Assembly: GCA_000310025.1 (NCBI GenBank)
Contig: FN649755.1
Span: forward strand, 761,501-825,500
DNA: 64,000 bases
Direction: 5' to 3'
Source of the DNA: Ectocarpus siliculosus
Lineage: Eukaryota > Sar > Phaeophyceae > Ectocarpales > Ectocarpaceae
Each line of letters begins with the position of its first letter. Positions within the stretch are counted from its first letter, which is position 1. Below the pieces are notes generated by a model. It was given only the letters and a program-made list of their open reading frames with translations, ran no database searches and was not told the DNA's origin. Below, piece after piece: positions 20,660 to 32,800 of the stretch. Made by a program: the position numbers and the translations under genes.

Positions 20660-21908
20660 CTTGCATGCGCCACATCAAAAAGCTGCGCACCCCGCCAGCC
20701 AGATGAAACACAGAGTATTTTTCTTTTCAAGTTTCTCCCACATCACCGACATTACAGCGATATGTGGTCAATGCGACTACAGACCAGCGTACGGCGATGC
20801 CCACTCGCCACCATCACACTAAGCATCGAAGCAGTGACCTCAGCCTTCGCGTGCGATCCAAGGTAAAACCAGCAGTTAACATGATGGTGTACTATCAGTT
20901 GAAGGTCCACAGATTCCCGGGCATTCCCGGGCAATTACTGGTACAATTACCCGTCCAACGATGCCATTTGCTCATATCGTCCAACGTGAATACTCAGCCT
21001 AATCCCAACGGCCTGAGATTTTACTCACACTCATCCCCATGATATCGCTGTATGAGCCGTACGGTCCACCGCTCTTGTCAGCATGAACGGCGCCATTTCA
21101 ACCCACCGGAGAAAAAAGATATCTATCCGACCGAAAAAATTTCTTGTATCTTGGATTGTGTGTGTATCGAATTCTCAACGGCTGTAACCTAGCGTGTGTT
21201 ACTTCAACGGCTACTTCGTAGTAAAAGTTAACTTCAGTCCTACTGTAATCATGCTTGTACTAACCCACAGCTACCTTATTTGTCATTCGGGGCCAGATCG
21301 CCCTACCTGGAAGCCGGTAAGAAGAGCTGTTCACCAATGTCGTTCACGATGCTTGTACAACCATGTTATTCAATATGTATTTTCATTTTCAGCGCTCCCC
21401 ACAATAAATCTACCGAACATTTTTCTGGTGGAGTTTTTGGCGGTGAAATGTTTGTGTATCTTGTGTTCAGCTAGACACTTCCTTCCTATATGTCACTCGT
21501 TCTGTCTTCTCGACGATACATCACTACCTCGTTACCCGTACAGTTTGGTCAGTTGACCTTGGCTACCTGTAACCTGCTCGCTTTCAACGATAGCTGATGA
21601 TTGATGATCCATGGAAAGCTGCCCGGTATAACACGAAATTGTTTTTTGTTGTCTTCCGGCACTATTTTTGTATCCGCCGCTGTCGGAACCGACTCTAGTA
21701 GGCTCTCTTCTCTTCCTCCTCCTGACAGTCCGCGTTATCCCACTGATATAAGCTGCCCTGCTTTTGACCCCCTAGAAAGTCGCGCCATCACTCACTGGAG
21801 TTAGATCCAATCTCCCAAAAAGCGCGCGTTCGATCCCTCAATACATAAAATCACCGAGCCGATGGCTGATTTTTGTACCACCAGCACCGGGTCATCATGT
21901 GCTACGCA
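20660..21908 (-). other. Gypsy 5' leader, no gene seen
   Basis: About 1.25 kb between the primer-binding site and the leader intron. Short open frames only (up to 120 codons on the non-coding strand), with no motif recognised. It probably holds packaging and untranslated leader sequence. Confidence 0.5.
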
Positions 21909-21926
21909 TTCTCCGCGGCCTCACCA
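21909..21926 (-). other. Primer-binding site
   Basis: Immediately after the terminal CA of the 5' LTR the minus strand reads TGGTGAGGCCGCGGAG, beginning with the TGG complementary to a tRNA CCA end. The 0-nt spacing is typical. I cannot name the tRNA with confidence. Confidence 0.7.
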
Positions 21927-22561
21927 TGCTAAAACAGCTAAAAAGGAAAGCGCTCATACAAAGTAGACTTCTCTCACCTTTCGTAGCTGAGTACAGTTCG
22001 TGCGTAGACCGTATTCCTCGGGGCTGGGATCAGTGTGGGCAAGGTGGGAGGGGCAGGGCGCTTACCTGGATCATGTGTCTCTCCCATGATGGTCTCCACT
22101 TCTCGTACGGTATCTGGCAGCAATGTAGCAGCTTGCTGACGGCCGTCGTGCCGAAGTCGACCGTCATTTACTCACCAACGGCCCACACGGTAATCACCCG
22201 TTCGCTCATGTTGACATGCATAGTGAGGCATGTGATAAACATGTTGCTAGCGGGTTGACGGGTGATATATGCACTTTAACGGGCTTTATTAACTTTCATC
22301 CACATTGGGGGTGTTTAATAAACACCGGTGCTTGTTGACAACGTTCGTGAGAACGTGTCACGAAGGGACAAGTTGAAGTTGTCCTCTTCTTCGTAGATGC
22401 GGCATATCCGCCGCCTCTTCGATCACTCTAGAGGGCAAACAGGGAAGTGTTCGATACTTCGATTCCTGAATATAGCCCCCAGACCCCTAGCGCCGTAACC
22501 ATCGAACAGTCACGGCCCATTATAGTATTTTGTGTAGATTCTGCGCGCAGCCGCCATAACA
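21927..22561 (-). repeat. 5' LTR of Ty3/gypsy element
   Basis: A 635-bp copy of 11050-11684, starting TGTTATGG and ending TTTTAGCA on the minus strand. It should hold the promoter and polyadenylation signals; I could not pinpoint them. Confidence 0.92.
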
Positions 22562-23206
22562 GTTGCTCATGGTGTGCGGATCACGTGTGTGTGTGACTTG
22601 TGCAGCCTTTGTCAAATTATCCTTACTGACTCTAAGAATCGCCCCGAAACAAATCGCGTAGAAGCACATGCGTATTGCGTCCGGCATCGCGCTAGGGTAC
22701 GAATGCGCTTGTAGCGTGCGATACCCAACCACGTTGTCGCTCCGATGCTGTTGTTTCACTGCTATGTACTCTCCTTTTCTTTGCACCAGTTGCTGTGTAG
22801 TGGGTGTGTACACAACAACCGCAGCAGCTGTGTGGGCGCCTGGCTGCTGGGCGCGCGGGCGCGGTGGCGCGGGGCAATAAAAAAGTTCTGTATTCAGTTT
22901 TCATCCCGTTCGAGGAGGCTTTTTTGGTTCGGAATCGCGACCCCTTGGAATAGAGCCAGTGCCAGCGACTTTTGAGCGGCCATCAGGCGCATCACCGATG
23001 TCTGGCGAGCCCGACACGCAACGAGTAATAATGTACCGACGGGTCCTCGGAGTGCCATGCAGAAGAAAGTGGAAGAAAATACGCTGTGCCGGCAGAGCAA
23101 GAAAACAAAACCACGCAAAAAAAGTGGACTTGGTAAATTACATAAACACATTTTGTTCAAGTTTGGGGACGCAGTATGTACCCGCTGTTTTCTTTTTATT
23201 TTGTTT
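22562..23206. other. No gene seen
   Basis: Flank of the gypsy element. Short frames without motifs. The sequence from about 22562 continues the target interrupted by the element at 11049 only through the GTTG duplication. Confidence 0.5.
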
Positions 23207-23423
23207 GGGGTGTTGGCGCGTGTACTATGTTATCACGCTCGCGGCCTCTTGTCGAGATGTCTTGCACAAGGGAGTGACTCAAGTTCCTTGATTATTTAGA
23301 GAGTGAGACATCGGCAGGCAAGCAGAGCCTAGCGCGTCAAGCCCATCACACCTAATGCTGTATCTATCTGCGTACTCCCCCGGAGATCGCGGATATTCGG
23401 ATCCTGCCGAGAGCACACACAAA
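23207..23423. repeat. Dispersed repeat, copy 1
   Basis: About 215 bp shared in direct orientation with 24721-24948, including GCAGGCAAGCAGAGCCTAGC and a TGTATCTATCTGCGTACT stretch. Divergence is roughly 15%. The family is not recognised. Confidence 0.7.
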
Positions 23424-23564
23424 TAGCCCCCCTCCTCGGTACGAGATATGATATACGAGATCCTCCGTACGTATCGCCAGGTAGAACGGCAACAAATCTA
23501 TAATCCATCCATCTGTCGTATCCTCAAATCATGGCAACTCCCGAATCATCAAATTTCAGGTTAG

Positions 23565-23632
23565 TGTTAAGGAGGACCCGATTCGCAGGGTATCCGTCGA
23601 TTGACTTTTACCAGAATCGGTACACCTTCGCA
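23565..23632. repeat. 68-bp direct repeat, copy 1
   Basis: Identical, as far as I can see, to 23841-23908, with 208 bp between. The repeat contains GGAGGACCCGATTCGCAGGG. No mobile-element ends were recognised. Confidence 0.8.
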
Positions 23633-23840
23633 CATGGCGTCAGCTGGATACTGGTTCGAATCTCCTTGGGTGCACGTTTCTTCTCCTGACTTGGACATTT
23701 TCCCATGGACACCATGTGTGTCAGTCCTGAGAACACCTCTTGGAATCGATCCTATAAAGAACCTTGTGACACTTCCATCGAATTACCCGTCCTGGCCACA
23801 AGCGGTTCCCAGTTGAGGGTAAATTCTGTGGGTGGAGAGT

Positions 23841-23908
23841 GTTAAGGAGGACCCGATTCGCAGGGTATCCGTCGATTGACTTTTACCAGAATCGGTACAC
23901 CTTCGCAT
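23841..23908. repeat. 68-bp direct repeat, copy 2
   Basis: Second copy of the 68-bp repeat at 23565-23632, in the same orientation. Perfect identity suggests a recent local duplication. Confidence 0.8.
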
Positions 23909-24177
23909 TAGACACTGCTTTATAGAAACAGAATCTTGCAAATATATCTTTGGATCTTGACCCAAGATTTTCTCACAAGATATCGCCGCGAAGATTTGCA
24001 GTATCGCGATTTATGGGGGGAATATGTTGAATGCTAAAAAAGCGGCGTGTTGTTCCTCTCTTCTGCTTGAAGTTGATAAACACACAACGGCCACTTGGTG
24101 CACAGAATATGCCAAGGAACATGGTCAGTGCGGTGGTTGTCTTCAAGGGCCTGTTCCAAACCCTCGTTAGACAGGAA

Positions 24178-24258
24178 ATTCTGCACTCTCCGCGGAGCCA
24201 GCTCACGGCGTTCCCAGAATCGTTCGGGAATTTGGGCGCTTTCCGATTACTGCAACCG
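24178..24258 (+). pseudogene. Isolated LRR relic
   Basis: Translation in one plus frame gives SQLTAFPESFGNLGAFRLLQ, which matches an LRR of the LTxLPxxxGNLxxL type. This differs from the cassette repeats of genes A and B. The surrounding frame lacks further repeats and runs to a stop at 24366. It looks like a remnant exon of another LRR gene lying upstream of the gene A cluster. Confidence 0.45.
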
Positions 24259-24720
24259 CTCACCCGTTGTGTGCCGAACCCAGCTCCACCAGCTGTCCCG
24301 GCCGTCGTTCTCCCGGCAGAAATTGCTCCTGCCGGTGCATCATTGTTCTCCCTTCGATGCTCATAGCTCTGCTCCGTCTCGTCCTTCTCCCTAATCACCA
24401 TCTCTTCCTCCGCCAAACTACGCCACAAAAAATGCGGCACGATGTACTCCTGTCCTGCTGTTGTGTTGCTTTATGTATAACTGGACCTCCTTGATGCGCG
24501 CTGGCTAAAACCGCCTACAGACACTGACCTTGTTTTCCAAATGCTTTCCCTGGATATCATTGGCGCGCCTACAGCTGTTGCTCTTGTATTCCAAACTCTA
24601 TTCCCTGGATCTCCTTGTCGCGCGCGGACAAACACCGCCCGCTGCTGCTGCCCTTGTGTTCCGGTGTCAACCTCCCGAACCATCCCCCGGCTTGTCAGCT
24701 GACTCCACGATATCGTGTTG

Positions 24721-24948
24721 GGGGTGTCGGCGCGTGTATGTTTTCACGCTCGCGGGCTCTTGTCGAGAGCGTTTTGAACAAAGGAGTGACTTAAGTTACT
24801 TGATTGTTTAGAGAGTGAGACATGTGCAGGCAAGCAGAGCCTAGCGCGTCAAGTCCATCACACCCAATCATGTATCTATCTGCGTACTGTACCCCCCCCG
24901 GAGATCTCGGAGAATCTTATCCTGCCGAGGACACACACAAACATCTTT
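24721..24948. repeat. Dispersed repeat, copy 2
   Basis: Direct-orientation partner of 23207-23423. Both copies start with GGGGTGT-GGCGCGTGTA-like sequence and end near a CCTGCCGAG-ACACACACAAA stretch. Confidence 0.7.
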
Positions 24949-26711
24949 TCAACCATGCCACCGTGCACACACCCATGTAGCGTTGTGCGCCTTGAACTCT
25001 CACGGAGTACGGCATACCAGCAGCAGTATTGATCGCCCTCCGAAGAGATTCGAACCCGCGACCTGCAAGGTACACATTCAGAAGATATTTCCGACGTCGC
25101 TAATTATTGTGTAACAATTTGGCCCCTTACTGCTCAGGAGAGCTTCAAATCCGCAACATGCGGAGTACAGCAGGTTTTCTAAGGAAGCGAGCATATGGAT
25201 GAAGCAAGTCTATAGTAATCTAGAGTTGGCAAAGTTGGGGTTAGGGGTCATGCGATTTCAGTCCCTGAAGCTGTTAGTCAGTTAGTTAGAGGGCTTACGA
25301 GATTGCCATCTGAACATCCGAACCACCGTGTACCGTGGCCAGAAAACAAGAATAGCGGTGAAACACGCCATCGACTTGTTACAGTATCAGCACCGAAAGT
25401 TCTTCAACTCCTCTGTAAGCTAGAGCAGTACGTACGATGCGATTGACGCCATCACGAACTTGCATACATTAGCGGCAACACGTTTTAGAGAGAGGTGGGT
25501 TTGGCTTTGTCCCGACCATGAAACGAATATAATAGTGGAGTATTTGGGCACGGGAGCTGAGTCGAGTTAATGAAAACTCGATTGATGTATTGGGAGAACG
25601 TTTTTGGCCTTTCGCGCGTCATTCCTGTTTTGGTGCAGTACCAAGCACCTGCTTCATTTAAAACTCAAGAGCAAAGAAAACGGATGACTGTTGGCCTAGG
25701 CCAATACACGATAGGACAGCTGGTGTCGCGATAGGATAGCTGGTATCGGGCAGGTGGGCTGCCGTTGTGGGGCAGCCAAATTTATTCCGAAAACAAGCAG
25801 CAAGCGAAAATGAGTACCTTTTCTTTCATGTTGATATGCACACGCGTAAGTAGTGAACGAACAGCGGACAAGGCGCGCTCGTCTCTGCCAAGAGCGCCCC
25901 CGGCCTACCCTACACTAGCTTCATAAAAAAAATGTCGGTCCTTCCAAGTCCTTCTCCTCATTTTGTGTCCCATTTTTTGCCCAATCAAAATGAGAGGAGG
26001 ATAGGGAGAGGCATAAACACACTCTGTATCAACGGCAATAACAACCTCCAACCTACCACCGTTTCGAGGCGGAAGAACCACACAAATGGCGGGGAAGCCC
26101 AAAGGCTACGCGGCCAGTCTTAGTTTGTGGAACTGTTTTTTTTGTCTGTTCGTCAATTAGTCCGTGTTTGCTTGCGACGGCACCAGGGAGAAGGTAGAAA
26201 GGAGCACCGAAGAGGGCAGGGAAAAAGTCATCGAGAGTGCAGCAGCAGCAACCTCACGTATGTGTTGAGACGCATGCAACGCAACACAAACCGTCAGGGC
26301 AGGGCCCGAAAATTTGGGGGCCAGTGGTGGTGGCGGTGGTGCTATGACTGCGTGTGATGTTCCAAGAGGGAGCCTGTTCACCTCGGCCCAAATTTTATTC
26401 TTGGGGGGCTCTGGAGTCCTAAACATAAAATTTGCTCACGATTCATCCAATTCCGGGATCTTGTTTAGTCCATTTTATCGAGTTTCATTTAACTCTACGG
26501 GTTATTGTAACGACGTATGAGGATGTGAGGAATGGGCTTTCGCGCATACCCGTGGAGAGCATCCATCTCCGCCTTTCGCACACCTTGCCACCCCTCAGGC
26601 TTCCAACTGCTCCGTCCATTGGCTTGAGCTAGGCAACCGCTCCGTCGTCACATCTTGCCCCTCGACGTATCCCTGAATTTCTGCCTCGCTATTCCTTCCC
26701 CGCAGATTCCA
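24949..26711. other. No gene; possible tRNA-derived repeat and gene A leader
   Basis: No coding region is supported. Around 25035-25110 the minus strand carries a B-box-like GGGTTCGAATCTC in a tRNA-like layout without a convincing cloverleaf, possibly a SINE. Just before gene A, CTTCCCCGCAG ends six bases before the ATG, as in gene B, suggesting the 3' splice site of a 5'-UTR intron. Confidence 0.45.
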
Positions 26712-26886
26712 ATGTCGTCTGGGGATCGTGCCGCGCTGGTGGCCCTGTGTCGGTCTACCGGCGCGACTCGTTGGAACCACAACAATGTCTGGGACACGAA
26801 TGCCGACCTCTCGGAATGGCACGGAGTGCAAGTCAACGACGATGGCCGTGTGGTGGAGCTAGATCTGAATAACAACAACCTCAAAG
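26712..26886 (+). CDS. Gene A exon 1: N-terminal cap
   Basis: 175 nt ending in phase 1 at AAAG|GTAGCT. It encodes MSSGDRAALVALCRSTG and continues to a first half-LRR, VVELDLNNNNLK. The length is identical to gene B exon 1. The start is the ATG six bases after a consensus 3' splice site, shared with gene B. Confidence 0.8.
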
Positions 26887-29800
26887 GTAGCTTGAGCCTC
26901 CTATGAAGTTTACTGAAGATGCCTGCCGGTCTCACTTGACGATGTGCCTGGCCTTCGCCCAGAGCCCATCGCCCCACGAGCGGTTTTAGTTTGGAAGGTG
27001 CTTGTTTAAGCATGTTGTGGTTGATGCGCAGGTGCTTGATTGTGTCCAACTATGTTTAAGCCGACAACGTAACTAAAGCGTCGTTATGTACACCAACGGT
27101 ACACCGTCGTGATCGCCACTTCAAACGATGTGAAAGTATGCAGTTCATGTGTTTTTTGGACATCGCAACATGCTTTAGCCGCCAGCATCTAGTACGGCTC
27201 CAAATTGTCCCCGAATTTCCCCCGCGAGATGCCCCTGAGTTTGCCGGAAACGTTGCCGGAAACGTCCGAACGTTTCCACGCACTGGTATACAAGACTCGT
27301 GGCACATCGCACATACAAGATATTTTCCATGTGCATATCCTCGCACGCAGGTACGTGGTAAACTCTGTGATTCCTTTGCATGGTAGCAGCTAGGGGCGCC
27401 TTACCAAAAGGTGTAGCTTAGTCGCTCAAAGAAGAAATGGCAGAACGTCCCCGGAAAGGAATATGCCGTTCGACGCCAAAGTTGAACAATTTTTATGTGC
27501 GGTGTGTTGCGTGTGAGCACAATGTGTCTACTTGTATTTGCGGTGTGTGAGACGAGAATGCTGTACTTGACTGCATTCTTTCTGATATATATATGTTTCA
27601 TGCTTTGCGTATGTCTCTTCATTTCCTCTGTTCTTGGCGCTAGTTTACATCAATATTTCGCTCATGTTTCTGGGTTCAACTCATGAGGTAGGATCGCGCA
27701 GGACGAATGCAAACCCTGGTCATTTTTTGTTTTCATCCGCCTATCCCAGCACGATCCTTGCATTCATTTCATTTAGCGAGGAGGGTATGCAATCCCGTCG
27801 CTCCTATTGTGTTTTACCTCGAATATATTATTTCCCCGGCGATATAGTATTGGGAAACCCTTTAAATTTTCTCTCCGCGGAGATTCGAACACGCGATCTA
27901 GAGAATCAAGAGTGGCGAAGTTTACCTCCGAACCACTGGGGCCACCGTGTTGTGTGGGGATATGACATGTGGAGCATGTAGGCCGTTTTTCGTCGAAGTC
28001 ATTTTCCCGCGATGTGCGATTTGCAGTAAAACGTGAAACGAGCGGGCTACGGTAATTGGGCAACGCTCACAGCACGTTTCCCTCAAGAACAACGAAATAC
28101 GCATCGGGGCCTACTGGACGTTCTGCTCCATGTCGTTTCTCGCGGGCAATTCTCACGTTCCGCGGCGGGGAAAATATCGCTTTCAATGAGGGTTGTCCTT
28201 ATCGAGAACAATATGGTCCTCCCAAACGAACGTGAACGCCGATAAAAACGTCAATAATTGGTCCCATCGCCAGACGCTTGTGCAGGCTTCCTGAATCACT
28301 AAGGTACCCACCTGTCGGGGTCTCCCCCACCTGCTACAGGTTTGCTAACCCGCCCGTGGGGCAGCCAAGGGCAGCACCGAACTGCCCATGGGGAATGCCC
28401 ACGGGAATGCCCACGGGCAAGTTTATGGGCTGCCCATGGGTACCCCATGGGTACCCTGTGGGCGCTTAGCCACACTGTCAGTGGGGGGGGGAATCGCACA
28501 ACTGTTGCGGGGTTTGGGATGGTTGTTTCCAAAATCAAAACGACCAGCGAAAGCGTTCCCTCGTCCCCGCGAGCTTTCGCCTGTTTCTTAGGAAAGTTGG
28601 AAGTGCCCGGTCTCCTCGACATCTATCTGTCCGATGAGAGCGAGATTCAGGATGGGTTCGATTTACGATGTTTTTCGACATCGCATCGTCGACATGGTCG
28701 TTTGCTCACAGCACGAGAATGTTGAGACTTTCGTAACGGCGTCTAATGAATGGCAGAAAGTTGCGATGTTGACTATTTAATATTGAAACAAACGCAAGAA
28801 CACCCGAAGCTGCACAGCAGATACGCAAGACCAGTCGGATGGCATCGCGAAAAACAGAAATCGTTGAATTTGCACGCGGCGGCAGTAGAGGCTGCTCAAA
28901 CACACATTTCACGCGTCTACCTCCACACGCCTCCTTTGAAATCAAGAAAAAAAAACGCAACGTCATATATTCAAGTCAAAAGCGCCAAAAAATGGCTGGC
29001 GCTTAAACAAGGTCGGTGTTGAGGGTTACCTGGTCGGTTCTACGGTTATCAGTAGAGGGCATCATGAACAGGTGTCGTGCTTGCTGGCACGTTCAGGTTT
29101 GCTACTGGAGCTGAAATATCAAAGGTCGCAGCAGCCTCTGAAAGCAACCCGAAACCTGCGCCGGAACCAAGCGGGATCCAACACTTGTCACGGCCGTGTT
29201 CACCCCAACGGACCGTAGACCCCTGAACGAAGAGGTCATAAACAGTGGCTACAATAGTGGCATTAGCTATTCCTGTAAGCCTGCCGCTTAGGAGATGGGG
29301 GCCAGTGGCGGCGAGCACGGCTGTGACAAATGTTGGATTCCGCTTGGTTCCGGCAAAGATTTCGGGCTGTTTTCAGAGGCTACTGCGACCTTCGATATCT
29401 CACCTCAAGTAGCAAACCTGATCGCGCCAGCACGCACTACGCCTGTTTATGGTATCCTCTAGTAATGACAGTAGAACCGACCAGGTAACGTTGGCTGGAA
29501 GGTTGTTTTCTTTCTTGGTATTGGGATTTAAAAGGAGAAAAGAGCCTGCGTCCAAATTCTTTTTCTGTGATGCTTCGTCGTATCTAGCGGCTGTGGGTTG
29601 TTTACTTAACCTATATACTAACTGCGTGGAGCCTGAAGAGGCGTGCTACGCGAGGGGGTTAAAGGAACCAGCTAAGCGGTGCGAGAGACGTGGAACGTGC
29701 TAGAATCATGTGCGGCGCGGTAACGCGTGGAATGGCCGCATGGCATGTAGACGTTTTAACGTGGATCACCGGTCTGCCTTCGTCGGTTTCTTTCCTGTGC

Positions 29801-32800
29801 AGGGAGTATCCCTGAAGCGCTTGGAGCTCTCACGGAGCTCAAGGTCCTCGAATTGCGCGGCAACAAGCTCAAGGGTAAGAGGGGATAACGTGAGCAGAGC
29901 ATAATAGCTCAGAAAGCTTGTCTTTCCCATGCCGTCGGAACGTCAACGGCGGCCTGCATAATTCGACGTAATGAATAAGTCAGCGTTTTCGATTGACCCG
30001 AAGCCTGGTGCTGTAGGACGAGCAAGGCTGACCCAGTTGACAGGCGTGAACAGATGGAGAGGTTGTTGCGTGACTTCTAGGTTGCTCTTTGGAGGCAAGC
30101 ATGAGAGGACAGTGCACACCAGGTGCATGACAAACATGCACGCAACAGTCGCAAGTGTTCGTATTCCCTTGTGGTAGTGAAAGTTCATGTATTTCACTTG
30201 AGGACAGCAGACGAGATCGAGATTCTTGAGACATGGCTGGGGAAGATTGAGTGTACAACGCCAGCAAGCACTCCCAGATAGCCCCGTGAATAAACCATAA
30301 ACCCGACCCGGGTTTCTATCAGTTCCCATCTCCGATGCCAGCGTACGCGGTCCCGTTGGTATATCCTAGTCTGGACAATGCACACTCGGCGTCCGTGGAA
30401 GAGCCACTTTTACTTCTCAAACACCACACCCATGGGTACTTCAGGGGGGGTAGCCTTGGCAATGATGACGTAATCCATCTAATGAACAAGGTTGGCCATA
30501 GCAGCTCGCTTCATTTGCTGAACATGCCTTCGCGGGCTCCATCCCGGCATGGCTGGGATCTCTTAAAAGAAGTTGCAACAGCTCTCCCTTTCTAGCAACC
30601 AGCTGATGTTTGAGCGGGATGAGTTCACTGGATCGTCGAATCCAGTTTGTCGATGGAGTCCCTGGCAGGGCATTAGCTACGATCGCAGAAAAACCACGTT
30701 CCATGTCTGCCATAATTTGTGTTTTGTGTAGTACAGAACGCACGCGCCCTTAAGAACCTCTAGTTTCAGCCGAGGCTGGGGCTCTTAGTTTCCTTGGTAT
30801 ATGCTGCGAATGGTCGCTATATCTTGTTTCAGTGTGGGGGGTTAACCGAGCTTACAAATGGTGCTCAATTCTTCAAATTTTGATTCTGTTGAGGCCCAAT
30901 TCGTTAACTCCCGGGTGCTTGAGTGCGGGCGCGTTCTGTATTTGGGGTTGTGTGATACGCATGTATTCCGAGGTTGAGCATGAATCACGTTCGCACATGG
31001 GCTTTTCAAGCCCATCACAAGTCGGTGATTAGTCGAGACCAAATTTCCTCGTTCTCGTGCTTGTATCCGAAAGTGACGTTTCAGAGTGCGTCCAAGATTT
31101 CGGTTGTTGTGATTGGCGTTCGCGGGTCGTGGAATGTTGGGCGTTCAGCGTGGACCGGATTTCGTTGGTCCCAGTTTGATCGACAGCCCCGACCGCGGGA
31201 CATTCCCCATGATGAAAAGGTTGCTTCCATTGTTTGAAGGCTGTTACATATAGGATGGGGCTTGCTCTCTGTTGTGTCTTTTGGCTGTGCGATTTGCTCA
31301 ACCTTTAATTCTCTACTGTAGCAACTCGGAGCATTATCAGCCGGCTAGGCCAGGGCGTGACAGGCACCATCGCAGCGGTGTGGGCGATGCCGAAGGTGCT
31401 GGAATCATGTGCGACGTTTACGCGTGGGCGAGATTCATGTCTTGGAGAACGTTTCAACATGCATCACCGGTCTGACTTCGTTCGTTATTCCATTTCTGTT
31501 CAGGGCCTATTCCTGAAGCGCTGGGGGCTCTGAAGGGGCTGGAGGTCCTCGACTTGGCCGGCAACAAGCTCACGGGTGAGAGAAAGTAAACAAAGGAAAG
31601 CATGATTCTTGTCGCAGATTTGTCTCTCCCGTGCCCTACGAAGCGTCAAGGCCACCTACGCGTCTCGACCCAACGATTCACCACCTGCGTACTGTAGTAA
31701 CGTCGTTTTTTCTTTCTCACATGTATTTTATTTTTTTCTATTTTCGCGCATATTTCTTCATCGTTTCTTGACACCAGTTTTTATTCATCTTTGGGTCATG
31801 CGTCTTGGTTTGTCCCACGAGCTTTGGCACGCAGAGAAGGAAGTTATACAATGGGCGTCTTCGTTATTATCCACCTATCCCACTGCGATCGCTTCCTCCC
31901 AGTCTTAACGCGGGGAGGAACCAGCAGTTCCGTCCCTCTGTTTGTGCTTTTCCTCGAATGCGTTGTTTCCCCGAGGATCTTGACAAATTTCTATTCGGAG
32001 AGATTCGAACGCGCGATCGAAAGAGCCAGGGCCATTGTATTTTGTTTGTGGGGAAAGAGCATGTGGAACATATAGGCCCGATATTATCGATACCACTTTT
32101 CTCGAGAAGTACGATTTGTGTCGCGGTGAAACCTGAAAGGAGCGGGCCCTGACTTATTTGGGAAACGCTCATTGTACGTTTCCCTCAAGAACAACAAAAT
32201 ACACATCGGGGCCTACTGGACGAGCTGCTCTATCTCGATTCTCGCGGGCAGTTTTGCCGCTCCGTGATGTGGAAAAAACGCTTCCGATGAGGGTGGACCT
32301 TATCGGGAAAAAGTATTTTTCTGCAAACAAAAAAAAAGCCCATGATGTGGCCCCATTGCCAGGAGCTTGTGCAGACTCAAGCACCCAGTCACGACACGTT
32401 TGTAGGGGTGGGTATGGTTTGTCCAAAATTTCAAAAGAACCGGCGAAAGAACACGTTGCCTCCCCGTCCCCGCAGCGAACTTTCGTCTGTTCTTGTAGTC
32501 GTTGGCGATTCTCCAAAGGCATTGCTGTGTTGTTAAGCCCGTTGGAATGGCTCCGGCTCCTCGACATGCATCTGGCTGGTGAGAGCAAGATTCAAAATGC
32601 ATATTATATTTACGTTTTTTTCAGCATCGCGTCGCAGACATGGTCGTTTGCCTACGTAGTAGAAACAATTTGATGACCTTGATACTGGCGTTTGTCTCTG
32701 TCGCGTCTAGCGGCAGTGGGTTGTTTCATTAACCTGTTTTCTAGCACCTTGGAGCTTCAACCAGGTTAGCTATGCAAGGGGCTGAAAGGAATCAGCTAAG

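Larger units (their letters stand above)
11050..22561 (-). mobile_element. Ty3/gypsy LTR retrotransposon with methyltransferase-like domain
   Basis: An 11.5-kb element read on the minus strand: 5' LTR (21927-22561), primer-binding site, spliced leader, an extra ORF, gag, pol, polypurine tract and 3' LTR (11050-11684). Domain order in pol is protease, RT, RNase H, a C5-methyltransferase-like insert, integrase, GPY/F-like segment, chromodomain-like and Tudor-like tail. RNase H upstream of integrase places it in Ty3/gypsy. The flanking tetramer GTTG is duplicated (11046-11049 and 22562-22565). The two 635-bp LTRs differ at about six positions by my count, so the insertion is recent. The pol frame is intact, so the copy may be active. 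Confidence 0.92.

Noticed and set aside
23565-23908. CRISPR-like repeat-spacer arrangement
   Set aside because: Only two 68-bp copies with a 208-bp spacer in a eukaryotic context; not an array.
27860-27955. True tRNA gene on the minus strand
   Set aside because: A B-box-like motif is present, but I could not fold a full cloverleaf, and the block recurs in paralogous introns; a SINE-like repeat is more likely.
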